From assembly GCF_001547995.1 (NCBI RefSeq), contig NZ_AP014690.1:1360001-1424000 (forward strand): a stretch of 64,000 nt of DNA, in the 5' to 3' direction. The translations under genes and the position numbers were made by a program. The DNA comes from Asaia bogorensis NBRC 16594. Lineage in GTDB: Bacteria; Pseudomonadota; Alphaproteobacteria; Acetobacterales; Acetobacteraceae. Shown in pieces: positions 34,663-43,295 of the stretch; the stretch's first letter is position 1, and every line of letters starts with the position of its first letter. The notes beneath the pieces were generated by a model, which saw only the letters and a list, made by a program, of their open reading frames with translations, ran no database searches and was not told the origin of the DNA.

Positions 34663-36687
34663 TCAGACAGGAACGATACCGAAACTGAGCTCCAGCTGGA
34701 TGGATGTCTTATGAAACATCGGGATGCCGAGCCATATCTCCCCAATATGGGTGTCAGGGCGCAGGAAATAGAAGTGACGTTTGTCGCCTTCGTCTTCCTG
34801 AAGGACAGGAAGCCATGCCTCGTCGCCTATGCCGTTTGAACGTCGAACATTCATGAGCAATTGCTCATGCGCAAATTCAAAGGGTCTGGAGAGGCTCACG
34901 CGGAATATTTCTGCGCGTCCACCTTGCAGCGGAGACAGGAAGAGAACGCCCCAAGCCTCACTCCAGGCGTGCTCACCCGGGTTTGCGTGAGCCGGAACCG
35001 TGTCCAACGACAGCGTCGTTCTGGCGCCGTCCTCAGCGATTACTGCATGAACGTGGTTTTCCCCGTCGGCGGGTCGCGTGGCGCGGATCCAGGCGGCCCC
35101 CCTTGCATGCGTTGTGGAGGGGAGACCAGAGAAAAATGCCTCCCCGTTAATCACGCCGTTCGTTGCATCATCGATCGTTTCCGATCCGATCCACTGAACC
35201 CGGCCCCAGCGAGCATCGCTGCGCCAGCCCCTGGTCAGCGGGGTATAGGTTTCCAAAGCGCGCAAGGCACTATTGTAATGCGCGCACAGAGCGCGGTTGA
35301 GCATGCGTTGATGTTGCTGACCGGATGAGAGTTTCCCTGTCAGGTCCGACAGCAGCTTGCGGCTCCATGTGTGAGATAATGCGGCTGTTGGAATGGCATC
35401 AGGGTTGCGGCTGAACCATTTGACCTGACACATATGGGCCGGAAGCTTCTGCGCGAATTCCAGCAGATCGGGAAATGTAAGCTCCCTTATCGGCTCCCAA
35501 AGCATATGGCAGATGTTTGTGAACTGCCCCTTGCCGAAACGTCTGAAAAACGTGACAGGCAGAAACTCCTCCAGCGCAAGTGTCTTCTGGGTCGGATTAG
35601 CGAAGTAACCGTCACACCGTCGCAGCACTGCAATGCGCTGATAAAGCGTATTCCATTCGTCACGATCAGCGAATAGTCCCTCGATCTGGTTGATGGACAT
35701 GAGGGGAATATCCGCCTCATCGATCAGATAGCGCCGAAAGGGCTCAGCCTCCTGAAGGTTGTCCCACACCCATGCTTCGCCGCGCGGGACCTCCTCCAGC
35801 GGGACATCTATGAGGTAGTGTCTTGTCATGCCGACAGGGGCGAGGCTTCCCGAACCGAGGTGCCGAATGGCCTGTGAGACATCGAATTGTCTTATGAACA
35901 ATCCGTTTGATGCGCAGGTACAGAAATGGGTCAGATCGCTGAAAACATGGAGAGCCTCGCCATAAGATTCCATATGGCCAAGCAGGAGAGTGCCCCCCCA
36001 TTTCTTGCGCTCAACGCGTCCGTTGAAAACGTGGATGCGATGATGAGCGAGGAGGGGATGGGGTGGGATGCTGCGTTTCGCGGGAAAATTGACAACGAGA
36101 AAACAGTTTTCATCGGTGAAATTGAGAAAATTTTCCAGATAAACAGCAAGGAATTCATCTTCCTCGTTGTAATTGGTTGCGAAGACAACCTTTGCAGGGG
36201 GGGAATCAGTAGGGGTTCCGATGGTCGCGGGTCTGTCTTGCGGATCTGCCTCGCGGCCAAATACCTGAACACTTTTCAGGTGCAAATGATCCCAGTTGTC
36301 GAGCCTTACCCTGACGAAGCGGGTATAGATAACGCTCGGAAAAACCACCCGGTAAGCGTCGTTGACCGTGCTGCCAAAAATGGTGTGGTCCGTCTTGGAA
36401 AAGACCTCTTCCCACGATGTTCCGTCTAACGAAACCAGAATGGTGAACATGCGGTTTCGGACTGGCCAGTAATCGGTGTTGACCAGCAGGACGCTATCGA
36501 TCAGGCATGGACGCTCCAGGTCGACTTGCCACCAGGGAAACCACTCGGCGGCAGTCTGAAAGCTGGAGTTTTCGTCATGGGGCGACACGCCCTCACTTGC
36601 GATCTGCTCGAGCGGAAGTACGAAGTCCGGATGTTTCGAGCTTTGTGTGGCAGGCTTGCCGAGCGCGAGATCAATCATTTCAGCCAT
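34663..36687 (-). CDS. Discoidin-like domain plus putative glycosyltransferase-like protein, paralogue B
   Basis: A 674-residue protein with no signal peptide. Residues 1-145 look like an F5/8 type C (discoidin) domain: LALGKPATQSSKHP, FPWWQVDLERPCLIDSVLL, FTILVSLDGTSWEEVF and RFVRVRLDN. From residue 166 follows a core opening VVFATNYNEEDEFLAVYLEN and carrying LVVNFPAKRSIPPHP, HVFNGRVERKKWGG, CTCASNGLFIRQFD, SINQIEGLFADRDEW and LALEEFLPVTFF. It resembles GT14-like branching glycosyltransferases in layout, but I cannot prove it. A beta-rich third part runs from about 480 to the end. It lies 11 bases after its paralogue, in an AT-richer stretch. Function unknown; cell-surface glycan work is a guess. 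Confidence 0.72.
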   Translation of the reverse strand: MAEMIDLALGKPATQSSKHPDFVLPLEQIASEGVSPHDENSSFQTAAEWFPWWQVDLERPCLIDSVLLVNTDYWPVRNRMFTILVSLDGTSWEEVFSKTDHTIFGSTVNDAYRVVFPSVIYTRFVRVRLDNWDHLHLKSVQVFGREADPQDRPATIGTPTDSPPAKVVFATNYNEEDEFLAVYLENFLNFTDENCFLVVNFPAKRSIPPHPLLAHHRIHVFNGRVERKKWGGTLLLGHMESYGEALHVFSDLTHFCTCASNGLFIRQFDVSQAIRHLGSGSLAPVGMTRHYLIDVPLEEVPRGEAWVWDNLQEAEPFRRYLIDEADIPLMSINQIEGLFADRDEWNTLYQRIAVLRRCDGYFANPTQKTLALEEFLPVTFFRRFGKGQFTNICHMLWEPIRELTFPDLLEFAQKLPAHMCQVKWFSRNPDAIPTAALSHTWSRKLLSDLTGKLSSGQQHQRMLNRALCAHYNSALRALETYTPLTRGWRSDARWGRVQWIGSETIDDATNGVINGEAFFSGLPSTTHARGAAWIRATRPADGENHVHAVIAEDGARTTLSLDTVPAHANPGEHAWSEAWGVLFLSPLQGGRAEIFRVSLSRPFEFAHEQLLMNVRRSNGIGDEAWLPVLQEDEGDKRHFYFLRPDTHIGEIWLGIPMFHKTSIQLELSFGIVPV

Positions 36688-36698
36688 GGTTGTTTTTC

Positions 36699-38660
36699 TT
36701 AGCTCAGCTCTTGACGACCGGTTTCGAAATCGGGGCCGACCGCCAGAGACACTTCGGCGGTGGCATTGCAGAACACAGGCAACCCTATCCAGACCTGCAA
36801 TCCTTCTCCGCGGGCCTCCCGAACGAAGTAATGGCGCTCAGTATCGTGAGTGCGCTCAAGTCGATCGGCGTAATCAACAGTATAGCCGAATTCGTCATAA
36901 AACACCGTTCGCGACAAGATATCAGGCGGCACGCATCGATCCTGGCGCATGGTCATTCGGAAGACCGAGCTTCCCTGCATACCGGTGAGATAGAGATACC
37001 CCTGCAAATGGATCCCTGACACCGGCGCGCCGTCTTGCGAGACAGCGCTGCATGACAGACGAAGTGTGGTTTCACCGTCACCTGTTTCATGCATGGCTAT
37101 GGAGATCGAAACGAGCTGACTTGTCGCCTCCATGAACAGGATTGCGGGAGCCACACGTGAGGGACAAAGCTCGGGAATTTCAGGAAAGATCTGTTGTCGC
37201 TCACATCTGATGTCGCGCATCGACCACCTGAACCCGCGTCGACCTCTGGCTTCGCTGTTCCACCATTTGTCGGTCAGGGGACCGAAGCGCTCAGCTTGGC
37301 TGACGCGCGCAAGGAGCGTCGATATGAGCGTCGTCTCCTGAAACCGCGCCAAGGACGGATGTTCGTCATGGGCTCGGTAGAGCAGGGCGCGGCCCCAGTC
37401 AGTCGTGACTGCCATTGTTGACTGCGCGATTGGCGCGCGATCAAACCATTTCATGGCGGCAATGTGAGCCGGAAGGCGAGGCACCACGTCGATCAGATCA
37501 TCTACTGTTGTTTCCCTGGTGCCTGACCAGAGGACGCGACAGATGTGCGTATATTCACCGCTGCCGAACTGATTGAAAATCGACGTGGGAAGCAGTTCCT
37601 CGAGTGCCATGAAATTCTCGAACGACGAGAATTTCTCGAGTTCGGTGATGAGACTCCGACGCTCCTGGACCAATTCCCAGTCTTCGCGCCGTGCGAAAAG
37701 CCCCTCGATTTGAGTCACTGAGATACGGTCAAGGTTGATCTGGTTTTTGAGATACTGTCCCAGGCCTTCGCTGTTTCTCAGATGATGCCACATCCATGTT
37801 CCATGATAAGTAGGGTTTATGGGATCAACGTCCTGGTCCAGTTCATAGGCGCGTTCGCAGGCGACGGGAACGGGCGATGCGAGCGGCAATTGCATGATAG
37901 CTGCGGCAACATCGAAATGGCGTACCAGCAAGCCATTTGAGGCCATTGTTGCGAAGTAGCGGAAATCCGGAAAGACCGATCGCGCCTCTTCATAAGCCTC
38001 GATGTGGCCGATCATGAGCGTGTGGCCCCATTTTTCACGCTTCGTCTGTCCGTTGAAGATATGCACACGCGGACTTATGCGAGCGAGACTTGCTGGAATC
38101 TCTCTGCCAGTCGGGAAATTCAGCGCCAGACAGACATTTTCAGGCGTGAACGCGAGAAAATTATCGATATAGCGCCCCAGAAAGGCATCTGACTCATTGA
38201 ACAAGGTAGAGAAAACGACCCGCGTATCGGCGGCCTGCCGTTCGATCATGGAGAACGTGTCGCCAAGAGACAGTTCATCTCCCGTCGTCGAGGCGGCCAT
38301 CAGATTCAGGCTGTTAAAGGAGAGTTGTCCGTAGGCGTCTGCCCGGATCCTGACATGTTGTGCAGCGAACACCCGGGAAAATCGGATGTCGAAGTCACGG
38401 GCATTGTCCGGTTCATGGAGTGCCTGCGTCCACAACGGCAGCCAGCGCAGCCCATCGTCCGAAACCAGCACGGAGAACAGGGGCGGCTGACGTTCGTCAC
38501 CCTGCAAACCTTTCAGGGCAAGGCCTTCGATGCGCATCTGCTTTGCAAGGTCGATCTGATACCAGGGGAACCATTGTCTCCCGGACTGGAAGCCACCCTC
38601 ACCATGATGCGAGGCCTGTGAACTCGCGGTTATGGCGGCGATTTCAGATATACCGTTCAT
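36699..38660 (-). CDS. Discoidin-like domain plus putative glycosyltransferase-like protein, paralogue A
   Basis: A 653-residue paralogue of the next gene downstream, collinear over its whole length. The discoidin-like part has ITASSQASHHGEGGFQSG, WFPWYQIDLAKQMRIEGLAL and FSVLVSDDGLRWLPLW; the core has RVVFSTLFNESDAFLGRYID, LALNFPTGREIP, HIFNGQTKREKWGHTLMIGH, TMASNGLLVRHFDV, VTQIEGLFARREDW and MALEELLPTSIF. The two keep the same motifs but differ at most other positions, so the duplication is old. The ATG at 38660 has an AGG site; an earlier in-frame start would add 42 basic residues that do not fit the domain. First gene of the pair. Confidence 0.72.
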   Translation of the reverse strand: MNGISEIAAITASSQASHHGEGGFQSGRQWFPWYQIDLAKQMRIEGLALKGLQGDERQPPLFSVLVSDDGLRWLPLWTQALHEPDNARDFDIRFSRVFAAQHVRIRADAYGQLSFNSLNLMAASTTGDELSLGDTFSMIERQAADTRVVFSTLFNESDAFLGRYIDNFLAFTPENVCLALNFPTGREIPASLARISPRVHIFNGQTKREKWGHTLMIGHIEAYEEARSVFPDFRYFATMASNGLLVRHFDVAAAIMQLPLASPVPVACERAYELDQDVDPINPTYHGTWMWHHLRNSEGLGQYLKNQINLDRISVTQIEGLFARREDWELVQERRSLITELEKFSSFENFMALEELLPTSIFNQFGSGEYTHICRVLWSGTRETTVDDLIDVVPRLPAHIAAMKWFDRAPIAQSTMAVTTDWGRALLYRAHDEHPSLARFQETTLISTLLARVSQAERFGPLTDKWWNSEARGRRGFRWSMRDIRCERQQIFPEIPELCPSRVAPAILFMEATSQLVSISIAMHETGDGETTLRLSCSAVSQDGAPVSGIHLQGYLYLTGMQGSSVFRMTMRQDRCVPPDILSRTVFYDEFGYTVDYADRLERTHDTERHYFVREARGEGLQVWIGLPVFCNATAEVSLAVGPDFETGRQELS

Positions 38661-38744
38661 TAAGCAGAACCTTTTTCCCTGATGATCACACGAAAGCTCT
38701 ACACCCCTCGGGAAAAGGAAGGGAAAGTCTCTTTTGTCGACGCG

Positions 38745-38774
38745 ATTAAAGCACCTGCTCGACCGACGACGCAA
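38745..38774 (-). promoter_or_regulatory. Candidate promoter of the discoidin/GT-like pair
   Basis: On the minus strand TTGCGT (38774-38769) and TTTAAT (38750-38745) are 18 bases apart, about 85 bases before the start codon. The match is moderate. A GCACCTG motif at 38751-38757 recurs inverted near 38802, which may be an operator. Confidence 0.35.
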
Positions 38775-38840
38775 GTTGGCGAACATTACTTATGATGAAA
38801 CAGGTGCTTAGCAGGCTGTTTTCACCTGATTGACACATAG

Positions 38841-38869
38841 ATATCAACAAAAACCACGAAATATCGTGG
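38841..38869 (-). terminator. Rho-independent terminator (minus strand)
   Basis: On the minus strand CCACGA pairs with TCGTGG over a four-base loop (38869-38854), followed by TTTTTGTTGAT. It lies about 100 bases after the stop of the secreted protein gene that ends at 38973 and shields the paralogue pair from it. Confidence 0.7.
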
Positions 38870-38972
38870 GATCAGTTCTGCTGCGTTTTGTGAGCATTTT
38901 CATACTTCTTGTTGCGAGTGCCTGAACTGCTATGTCCGGATATCGGTCCGATCTTGGCCCTGTGGACTGGTT

Positions 38973-40151
38973 TCAGGGTGTCGAGACAACCTTGATCTGG
39001 GTTTCGACGTTGACGGCACCGTTGATGGCGGGATTGACGGCATTCGGTAATATCGCAATGGCCACGCAGTCGCCTTCTTCGACCTCGGCGGGGACTGTGT
39101 CGATGGCATTGGCTTGCTTCATGACTGAGTCAAGGCCATTACCCGTCAGGACCACCTCGAGCAGCTTAACAGCATCGGGGCCGAGGGCCATGCTGGGGTT
39201 GGGGGCATGACCGTTACCGCTGCGATCATTCCACATGAACTTGTTGGGTGAATGACCGGGGAAGGCACGCTGGCAACTATTATGCTTGTAGATAACGACA
39301 ATATCGCGCACGCTCCAGATGCCTTGACCCGCCGGAATTTTGGCAAATTCTGCAGGGGCAGTGGCGGAGACGTTCCCGTAGAGGCTGATGACCTTGCCTG
39401 GATGGATCGGTCCCTGTCTGGAGACGGGGAGTACTGCATAGGCATTGAGCACCGGGCCACGTGCGGTGCTGGGAGTCACGATGAATTCTGAGTCGAGACC
39501 GCTATAGGTTTGCTGCGTCCAGCGTGGTGCGCCCGTATCATAGAGGAGTTGCAGGTCGGTGCGCATCGTATAGGGCAGATTGGCAAAATCGGTGCCGTCG
39601 AAACTGAGGAAGATACAGCCGCCGGGCCTGATATGCATGGGTAGCCTCTCTGGCAGAAGCAGGGCGACAGGGAAAGTCTCTGTACCCGGACGCGCCTGTT
39701 TGAGAATCAGCCCTGCAAGACCCTGGCTCGGGAACCGGGCATAGATTTCGGCATAGCTTCCGATCGTCTGGCCGGACACAGGGCAATTGCCCTGGGTGGT
39801 ATAGGCGAGGCCGAACAGGGTTTCCGAGTTGACGGCACCATGCAAGGCAGGGTTTGCGGCGCTGGTTGTCGAGATCGTGCCAACCAACCCCCTGAAGTTA
39901 ACGTCCGGTGGAAGATTATCGGGTAGCCTGAACGCATAAAGGTTCTTGATCTGAAACGACGTCGTTTTTTTCGTGAGTTCTGCCTTGATCGGGAGCCGGT
40001 GGAGTTCAGCTGCGTTGGGTACGGTAGACGGCGTTGCGTGTGCCATGCCGTTGAGTGCGGAGTAAGCAATCAAAAGGCTCGCAGCCAGGGCGCGTGTCAG
40101 CGAGCTGCTAAGCTTGCGAGGTGTGTTTGCTTGCGCATGGAGGCTGGTCAT
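38973..40151 (-). CDS. Secreted protein of unknown function with internally repeated motif
   Basis: A 392-residue protein with a signal peptide: basic N-terminus, hydrophobic ALAASLLIAYSALNGMAHA, probable cleavage near residue 40. I recognise no family. A motif occurs twice, NPALHGAVNSET near residue 100 and NPAINGAVNVET in the last 20 residues, suggesting two related beta domains. Four or more cysteines (GNCPVSG, PGGCIFL, HNSCQRAF, EGDCVAI) could form disulfides. No catalytic motif is evident. It is divergent from the GH32 gene with only 70 bases between the starts, so co-regulation is plausible, and it ends in its own terminator. Confidence 0.7.
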   Translation of the reverse strand: MTSLHAQANTPRKLSSSLTRALAASLLIAYSALNGMAHATPSTVPNAAELHRLPIKAELTKKTTSFQIKNLYAFRLPDNLPPDVNFRGLVGTISTTSAANPALHGAVNSETLFGLAYTTQGNCPVSGQTIGSYAEIYARFPSQGLAGLILKQARPGTETFPVALLLPERLPMHIRPGGCIFLSFDGTDFANLPYTMRTDLQLLYDTGAPRWTQQTYSGLDSEFIVTPSTARGPVLNAYAVLPVSRQGPIHPGKVISLYGNVSATAPAEFAKIPAGQGIWSVRDIVVIYKHNSCQRAFPGHSPNKFMWNDRSGNGHAPNPSMALGPDAVKLLEVVLTGNGLDSVMKQANAIDTVPAEVEEGDCVAIAILPNAVNPAINGAVNVETQIKVVSTP

Positions 40152-40221
40152 CGCATTTTGGTCCGGTGTTTGTGCAAATATTAGTCAGTGATCAACATAG
40201 AGTTTATCGAGGAATAGCAGG

Positions 40222-41724
40222 TTGAGCGATAATGGAAAACAAATCGTGCCTTCGGGGCACGTCGTTACTGCCAACTCTATTCCCGATTGTGATGTCGCAG
40301 GACCTGGTCGCCGCTTTTTCATGGGGGGTATGGTGCTTCTGATCGCTGGCGGTGGCCTCGGCCGGGCTTTCGCTGCCCAGCGTTTTCCGCCTGACCACAT
40401 GATCGCCACCGATCCCTTCCGTCCGATCAGCCACTTCACGGCGCAGAGAGGCTGGATGAACGATCCCTGCGGCCCGATCTTTGCCGATGGTGTGTATCGT
40501 CTGTTCTACCAGTGGAACCCGGAGGCGGCCATCTGGGACAATATGCACTGGGGCCACGCCACAAGCCCTGATCTGGTCAACTGGACCTATCAGCCCGTCG
40601 CGCTCTCTCCCCAGCGCGACGGGCCTGATCGTGATGGCGTGTTTACAGGCGATGTTGTGCTTGATGGGGATCGCGCTGTCGCGATCTACACCGGCTTTCG
40701 TTTCAACCGTATGCCTCCCCAGATCCAGTGCATGGCTGTTTCAGATCGTGCGATGACCCATTGGCGTCAGCATCGCGAACCTCTTCTGGCCAGTGGGCCG
40801 GATCATCTCAATATCGGCGGCTTTCGCGATCCCAAGCTTTGGCGTGAGGGGCAGACCTGGGTCATGCTGGTCGGCAGCAAGATCGAAGGTGTGGGCGGGG
40901 TTGTTTTCCGTTATGAGAGCGTGGACCTGGCAAAATGGACGTTCATCCGCGTTTTCTATGGGCCTTCTGACCTGCACGGTGGCGATGATGTGCTGGAATG
41001 CCCGGATTTCTTCGACCTCGGTTCGTGCCACGCCCTCATTTTTTCTATCAATTCAGTCGTGCACATCGTTACGGGGCAGTATGAGCACGGGCATTTCACG
41101 CCAGCCAGACAGGATGTGCTCGGCTATGGCGGGTTTTACGCCGCGCGCAGTTTCAGTGATGCGCATGGTCGTCGCACAGTGTTTGGATGGTTGCCTGAAA
41201 AGCCCTGGCAGGCTGGCGAAGCTGCGGCACGTGGCTGGAGTGGCGTCATGTCCTACCCCCGTGTGTTGACTGCAGACAAGCAGGGCAGGGTCTCTTCCAG
41301 AATCCATCCGTCAATGGAGACCCTGATTGGCGAAGAAATGTTCAACGGTACGCTGACCCGGGCGGTTAGCGTCGATGGACCTCAGGTCAGGATACGGGTG
41401 CAGTTTCCTGCCCTGAGCAGTGGGAGCATCGTGTTTGCCCACACGGATCGCTATCTGCATCTCGATTACGATCCGGTAGCTGCGCCGGGCGAACTTTCCT
41501 GCAACGAGGATCGTGCGCCTCTCGAGAAGTCGTCTCATGCAGGGCTGGATATTTACGTCGATGGAAGTGTGATCGAGATCTATACCTCGACTGGCACTGT
41601 GCTGAACGCCAGGGCATATGGCAATCCTAGTCGACCATTCACGCTTTCAGGTACCGGATGTTTCGCGGATGCCGCCTGCGAAATCAATGCGCTCCTGCCG
41701 GCTACATTCCGTTTTGCCGAGTAA
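40222..41724 (+). CDS. GH32 fructan hydrolase (levanase/invertase-type), Tat-exported
   Basis: A 500-residue glycoside hydrolase family 32 enzyme cleaving beta-fructosides such as levan, inulin or sucrose. The nucleophile Asp81 lies in WMNDPCGP, the transition-state Asp203 in FRDPK, and the acid/base Glu259 in ECPD, followed by the C-terminal beta-sandwich with DIYVDGSVIEIY. The first box has Cys where NDPNG is usual. The N-terminus has twin arginines (residues 30-31, GRRFFMGG) ahead of a hydrophobic stretch ending in AFAA, a Tat signal. Start is TTG with a GAGGAA site. It is divergent from the unknown secreted protein gene. Confidence 0.88.
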   Translation: MSDNGKQIVPSGHVVTANSIPDCDVAGPGRRFFMGGMVLLIAGGGLGRAFAAQRFPPDHMIATDPFRPISHFTAQRGWMNDPCGPIFADGVYRLFYQWNPEAAIWDNMHWGHATSPDLVNWTYQPVALSPQRDGPDRDGVFTGDVVLDGDRAVAIYTGFRFNRMPPQIQCMAVSDRAMTHWRQHREPLLASGPDHLNIGGFRDPKLWREGQTWVMLVGSKIEGVGGVVFRYESVDLAKWTFIRVFYGPSDLHGGDDVLECPDFFDLGSCHALIFSINSVVHIVTGQYEHGHFTPARQDVLGYGGFYAARSFSDAHGRRTVFGWLPEKPWQAGEAAARGWSGVMSYPRVLTADKQGRVSSRIHPSMETLIGEEMFNGTLTRAVSVDGPQVRIRVQFPALSSGSIVFAHTDRYLHLDYDPVAAPGELSCNEDRAPLEKSSHAGLDIYVDGSVIEIYTSTGTVLNARAYGNPSRPFTLSGTGCFADAACEINALLPATFRFAE

Positions 41725-41729
41725 CCTTG

Positions 41730-42641
41730 TTACTTTTCCGGTGGAGGCGTGTTCGGCAAGGTCAGTCTGACCGAAACCGGACAATGGTCGGAGAGGGTAA
41801 GGGGGAGCGTATCGCGAAAGGTCATGACGCTCAGACTGCCGGGGAGTAGCCATGAGCGGGCGGCCCCGCCCAATATGATGTGATCGATAAAGTAGGTCCC
41901 CCCCTCACAAGGGCTTGCCATTCCCGCCGTGACAAGAAGCGGGTCATGAGGAGAGACCATCTGGCGATAATACGGGTCGGTAGGGGTCAGACGCCGATTG
42001 AAGTCACCGAGGACGATATAGGGTTCGCCCTCGTCTTCACGTTCTTCCACCCAGTTGGCGATGAACCCCACCTGTTCGCGCAGGATCGGGCAGGCATGGG
42101 CGGCCTCCGTCCATAGACGGTCCCAACACCCAGATTTCAAATGAACGATCAACAGTCGCAGGCTCGTGCGCCCATCAAAAATACGTGCGTCGAGACCGGG
42201 ACGCAGGGCGTGGCCACCGTGGATTGAGGAGCGGTCGAAGTCGCGCAGTTCGGTGCTAATGACGACTTTCCATGGCGCACGCAGGACAAGGCCGAGATTC
42301 TGGGCAATCGGCGCATGTGTCAGTGCGATCGTATAGCCGGGGGAAGGAAAGAGCCGCCGAAGTGCGGCTTCGTCACTGACTTCCTGCACGGCAAGAATAT
42401 CGGTGTCCAGACGGCTGGCATAATCGCGCAGGGCTTGCCAGTCTTGCGCCGTACGTTGGGGGGCATCGTCTGGTAGAAGGGGGCTCGACGCTGGAAGAAG
42501 GGTTAGCCAGTCAAGATTCCAGGTGCCGAGCTTGACTGGTATACCGGGCGCCGCACTGGCTGTCCGGATAAAGGTCCAGACAGCCAGAAAGCAAAGTCGG
42601 GCGTAATCAGACCTTGACGCCAAGATCGCCCAGAACGTCAC
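41730..42641 (-). CDS. Secreted endonuclease/exonuclease/phosphatase family protein
   Basis: A 303-residue (from this start) metal-dependent hydrolase of the EEP fold. It shows KLGTWNLDWL, DILAVQEVSD, LRLLIVHLKSGC, IVLGDFNRRL and the terminal LSDHCPVSV, covering all usual catalytic positions (Asn, Glu, Asp/Asn, His). A hydrophobic LCFLAVWTFIRTASA in front looks like a signal peptide. The start is unclear: there is no ATG; GTG at 42641 (AGGAG upstream) or TTG at 42623 or 42674 all overlap the carbonic anhydrase gene, so translation is probably coupled to it. Substrate could be nucleic acid or a phospho-lipid. Confidence 0.78.
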   Translation of the reverse strand: MTFWAILASRSDYARLCFLAVWTFIRTASAAPGIPVKLGTWNLDWLTLLPASSPLLPDDAPQRTAQDWQALRDYASRLDTDILAVQEVSDEAALRRLFPSPGYTIALTHAPIAQNLGLVLRAPWKVVISTELRDFDRSSIHGGHALRPGLDARIFDGRTSLRLLIVHLKSGCWDRLWTEAAHACPILREQVGFIANWVEEREDEGEPYIVLGDFNRRLTPTDPYYRQMVSPHDPLLVTAGMASPCEGGTYFIDHIILGGAARSWLLPGSLSVMTFRDTLPLTLSDHCPVSVRLTLPNTPPPEK

Positions 42642-43281
42642 GGACGGTCCGCTCCTGACGGGTCTGCTCGTCAATTACCACGACCTGCCCCGACCCGATA
42701 TCGTAGAACCAGCCCTGCAATGCGATCTCGCCAGCGGCAAGGGCACCCACCACGGCTGGATGGGTACGCAGATGGGCAAGTTGAAGCAGAACGTTCTGCT
42801 GTGCCAACTCCTTGACCGTCTCGGGCCCGGCGTCTTCGGCCTTGAGGGGGCCAAGCGCGGCGCGGGCCGCCTCGGCGTTACGCAGCCAGCGCTGCACTGT
42901 GGGCATGGCATCGAATTTCGGGTTGTTCAGGTCGCACAGGGCGCCCATCGCACCGCAATTGGAGTGACCGCACACAACAATGTGCTTCACCTTGAGGACG
43001 AGCACGGCGTACTCGATAGCCGACGAGACGGCACCGAGCATTTCGCCATGCGGAGGAACGATATTGCCGACATTGCGCACAATGAAGAGATCGCCCGGCG
43101 ATGTCTGGGTGATCATGCTCGGATTGATGCGGCTGTCGGAGCAGGTGATGAACAGGGTGGAAGGCGACTGGCCATCGGCAAGGCTTTCAAAGAGCTCGCG
43201 ATGCTCTTCATAAACCTCTTCGTCGAAATGCTGTACGCCCTTGAGAAGGGCAACCAGGCTGTTTTCGATTTCACTTTTCAT
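42607..43281 (-). CDS. Beta-class carbonic anhydrase
   Basis: A 224-residue zinc enzyme interconverting CO2 and bicarbonate. The metal and catalytic residues are Cys47, Asp49 and Arg51 in TCSDSRINP, with His106 and Cys109 in CGHSNCGAM. GNIVPPHGEMLGAVSSAIEY is also typical. It has a GAGG ribosome site. Only 15 bases upstream lies the T-run of an intrinsic-terminator-like hairpin, so the gene may be under attenuation or read from a start within that short stretch. Confidence 0.94.
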   Translation of the reverse strand: MKSEIENSLVALLKGVQHFDEEVYEEHRELFESLADGQSPSTLFITCSDSRINPSMITQTSPGDLFIVRNVGNIVPPHGEMLGAVSSAIEYAVLVLKVKHIVVCGHSNCGAMGALCDLNNPKFDAMPTVQRWLRNAEAARAALGPLKAEDAGPETVKELAQQNVLLQLAHLRTHPAVVGALAAGEIALQGWFYDIGSGQVVVIDEQTRQERTVRDVLGDLGVKV

Positions 43282-43295
43282 CGTGACCTCATCTG

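Larger units (their letters stand above)
38661..38972. other. Non-coding region upstream of the paralogue pair
   Basis: No supported gene. It holds a minus-strand terminator (38841-38869) for the secreted-protein gene to the right and a candidate minus-strand promoter (38745-38774) for the paralogue pair to the left. The sequence is noticeably AT-rich. Confidence 0.6.

Noticed and set aside
34489-34839. Plus-strand frame of 116 codons between the aldo/keto reductase and discoidin-domain genes
   Set aside because: It runs antisense into the end of the discoidin-domain gene, lacks a ribosome site and contains the hairpin at 34622-34653.
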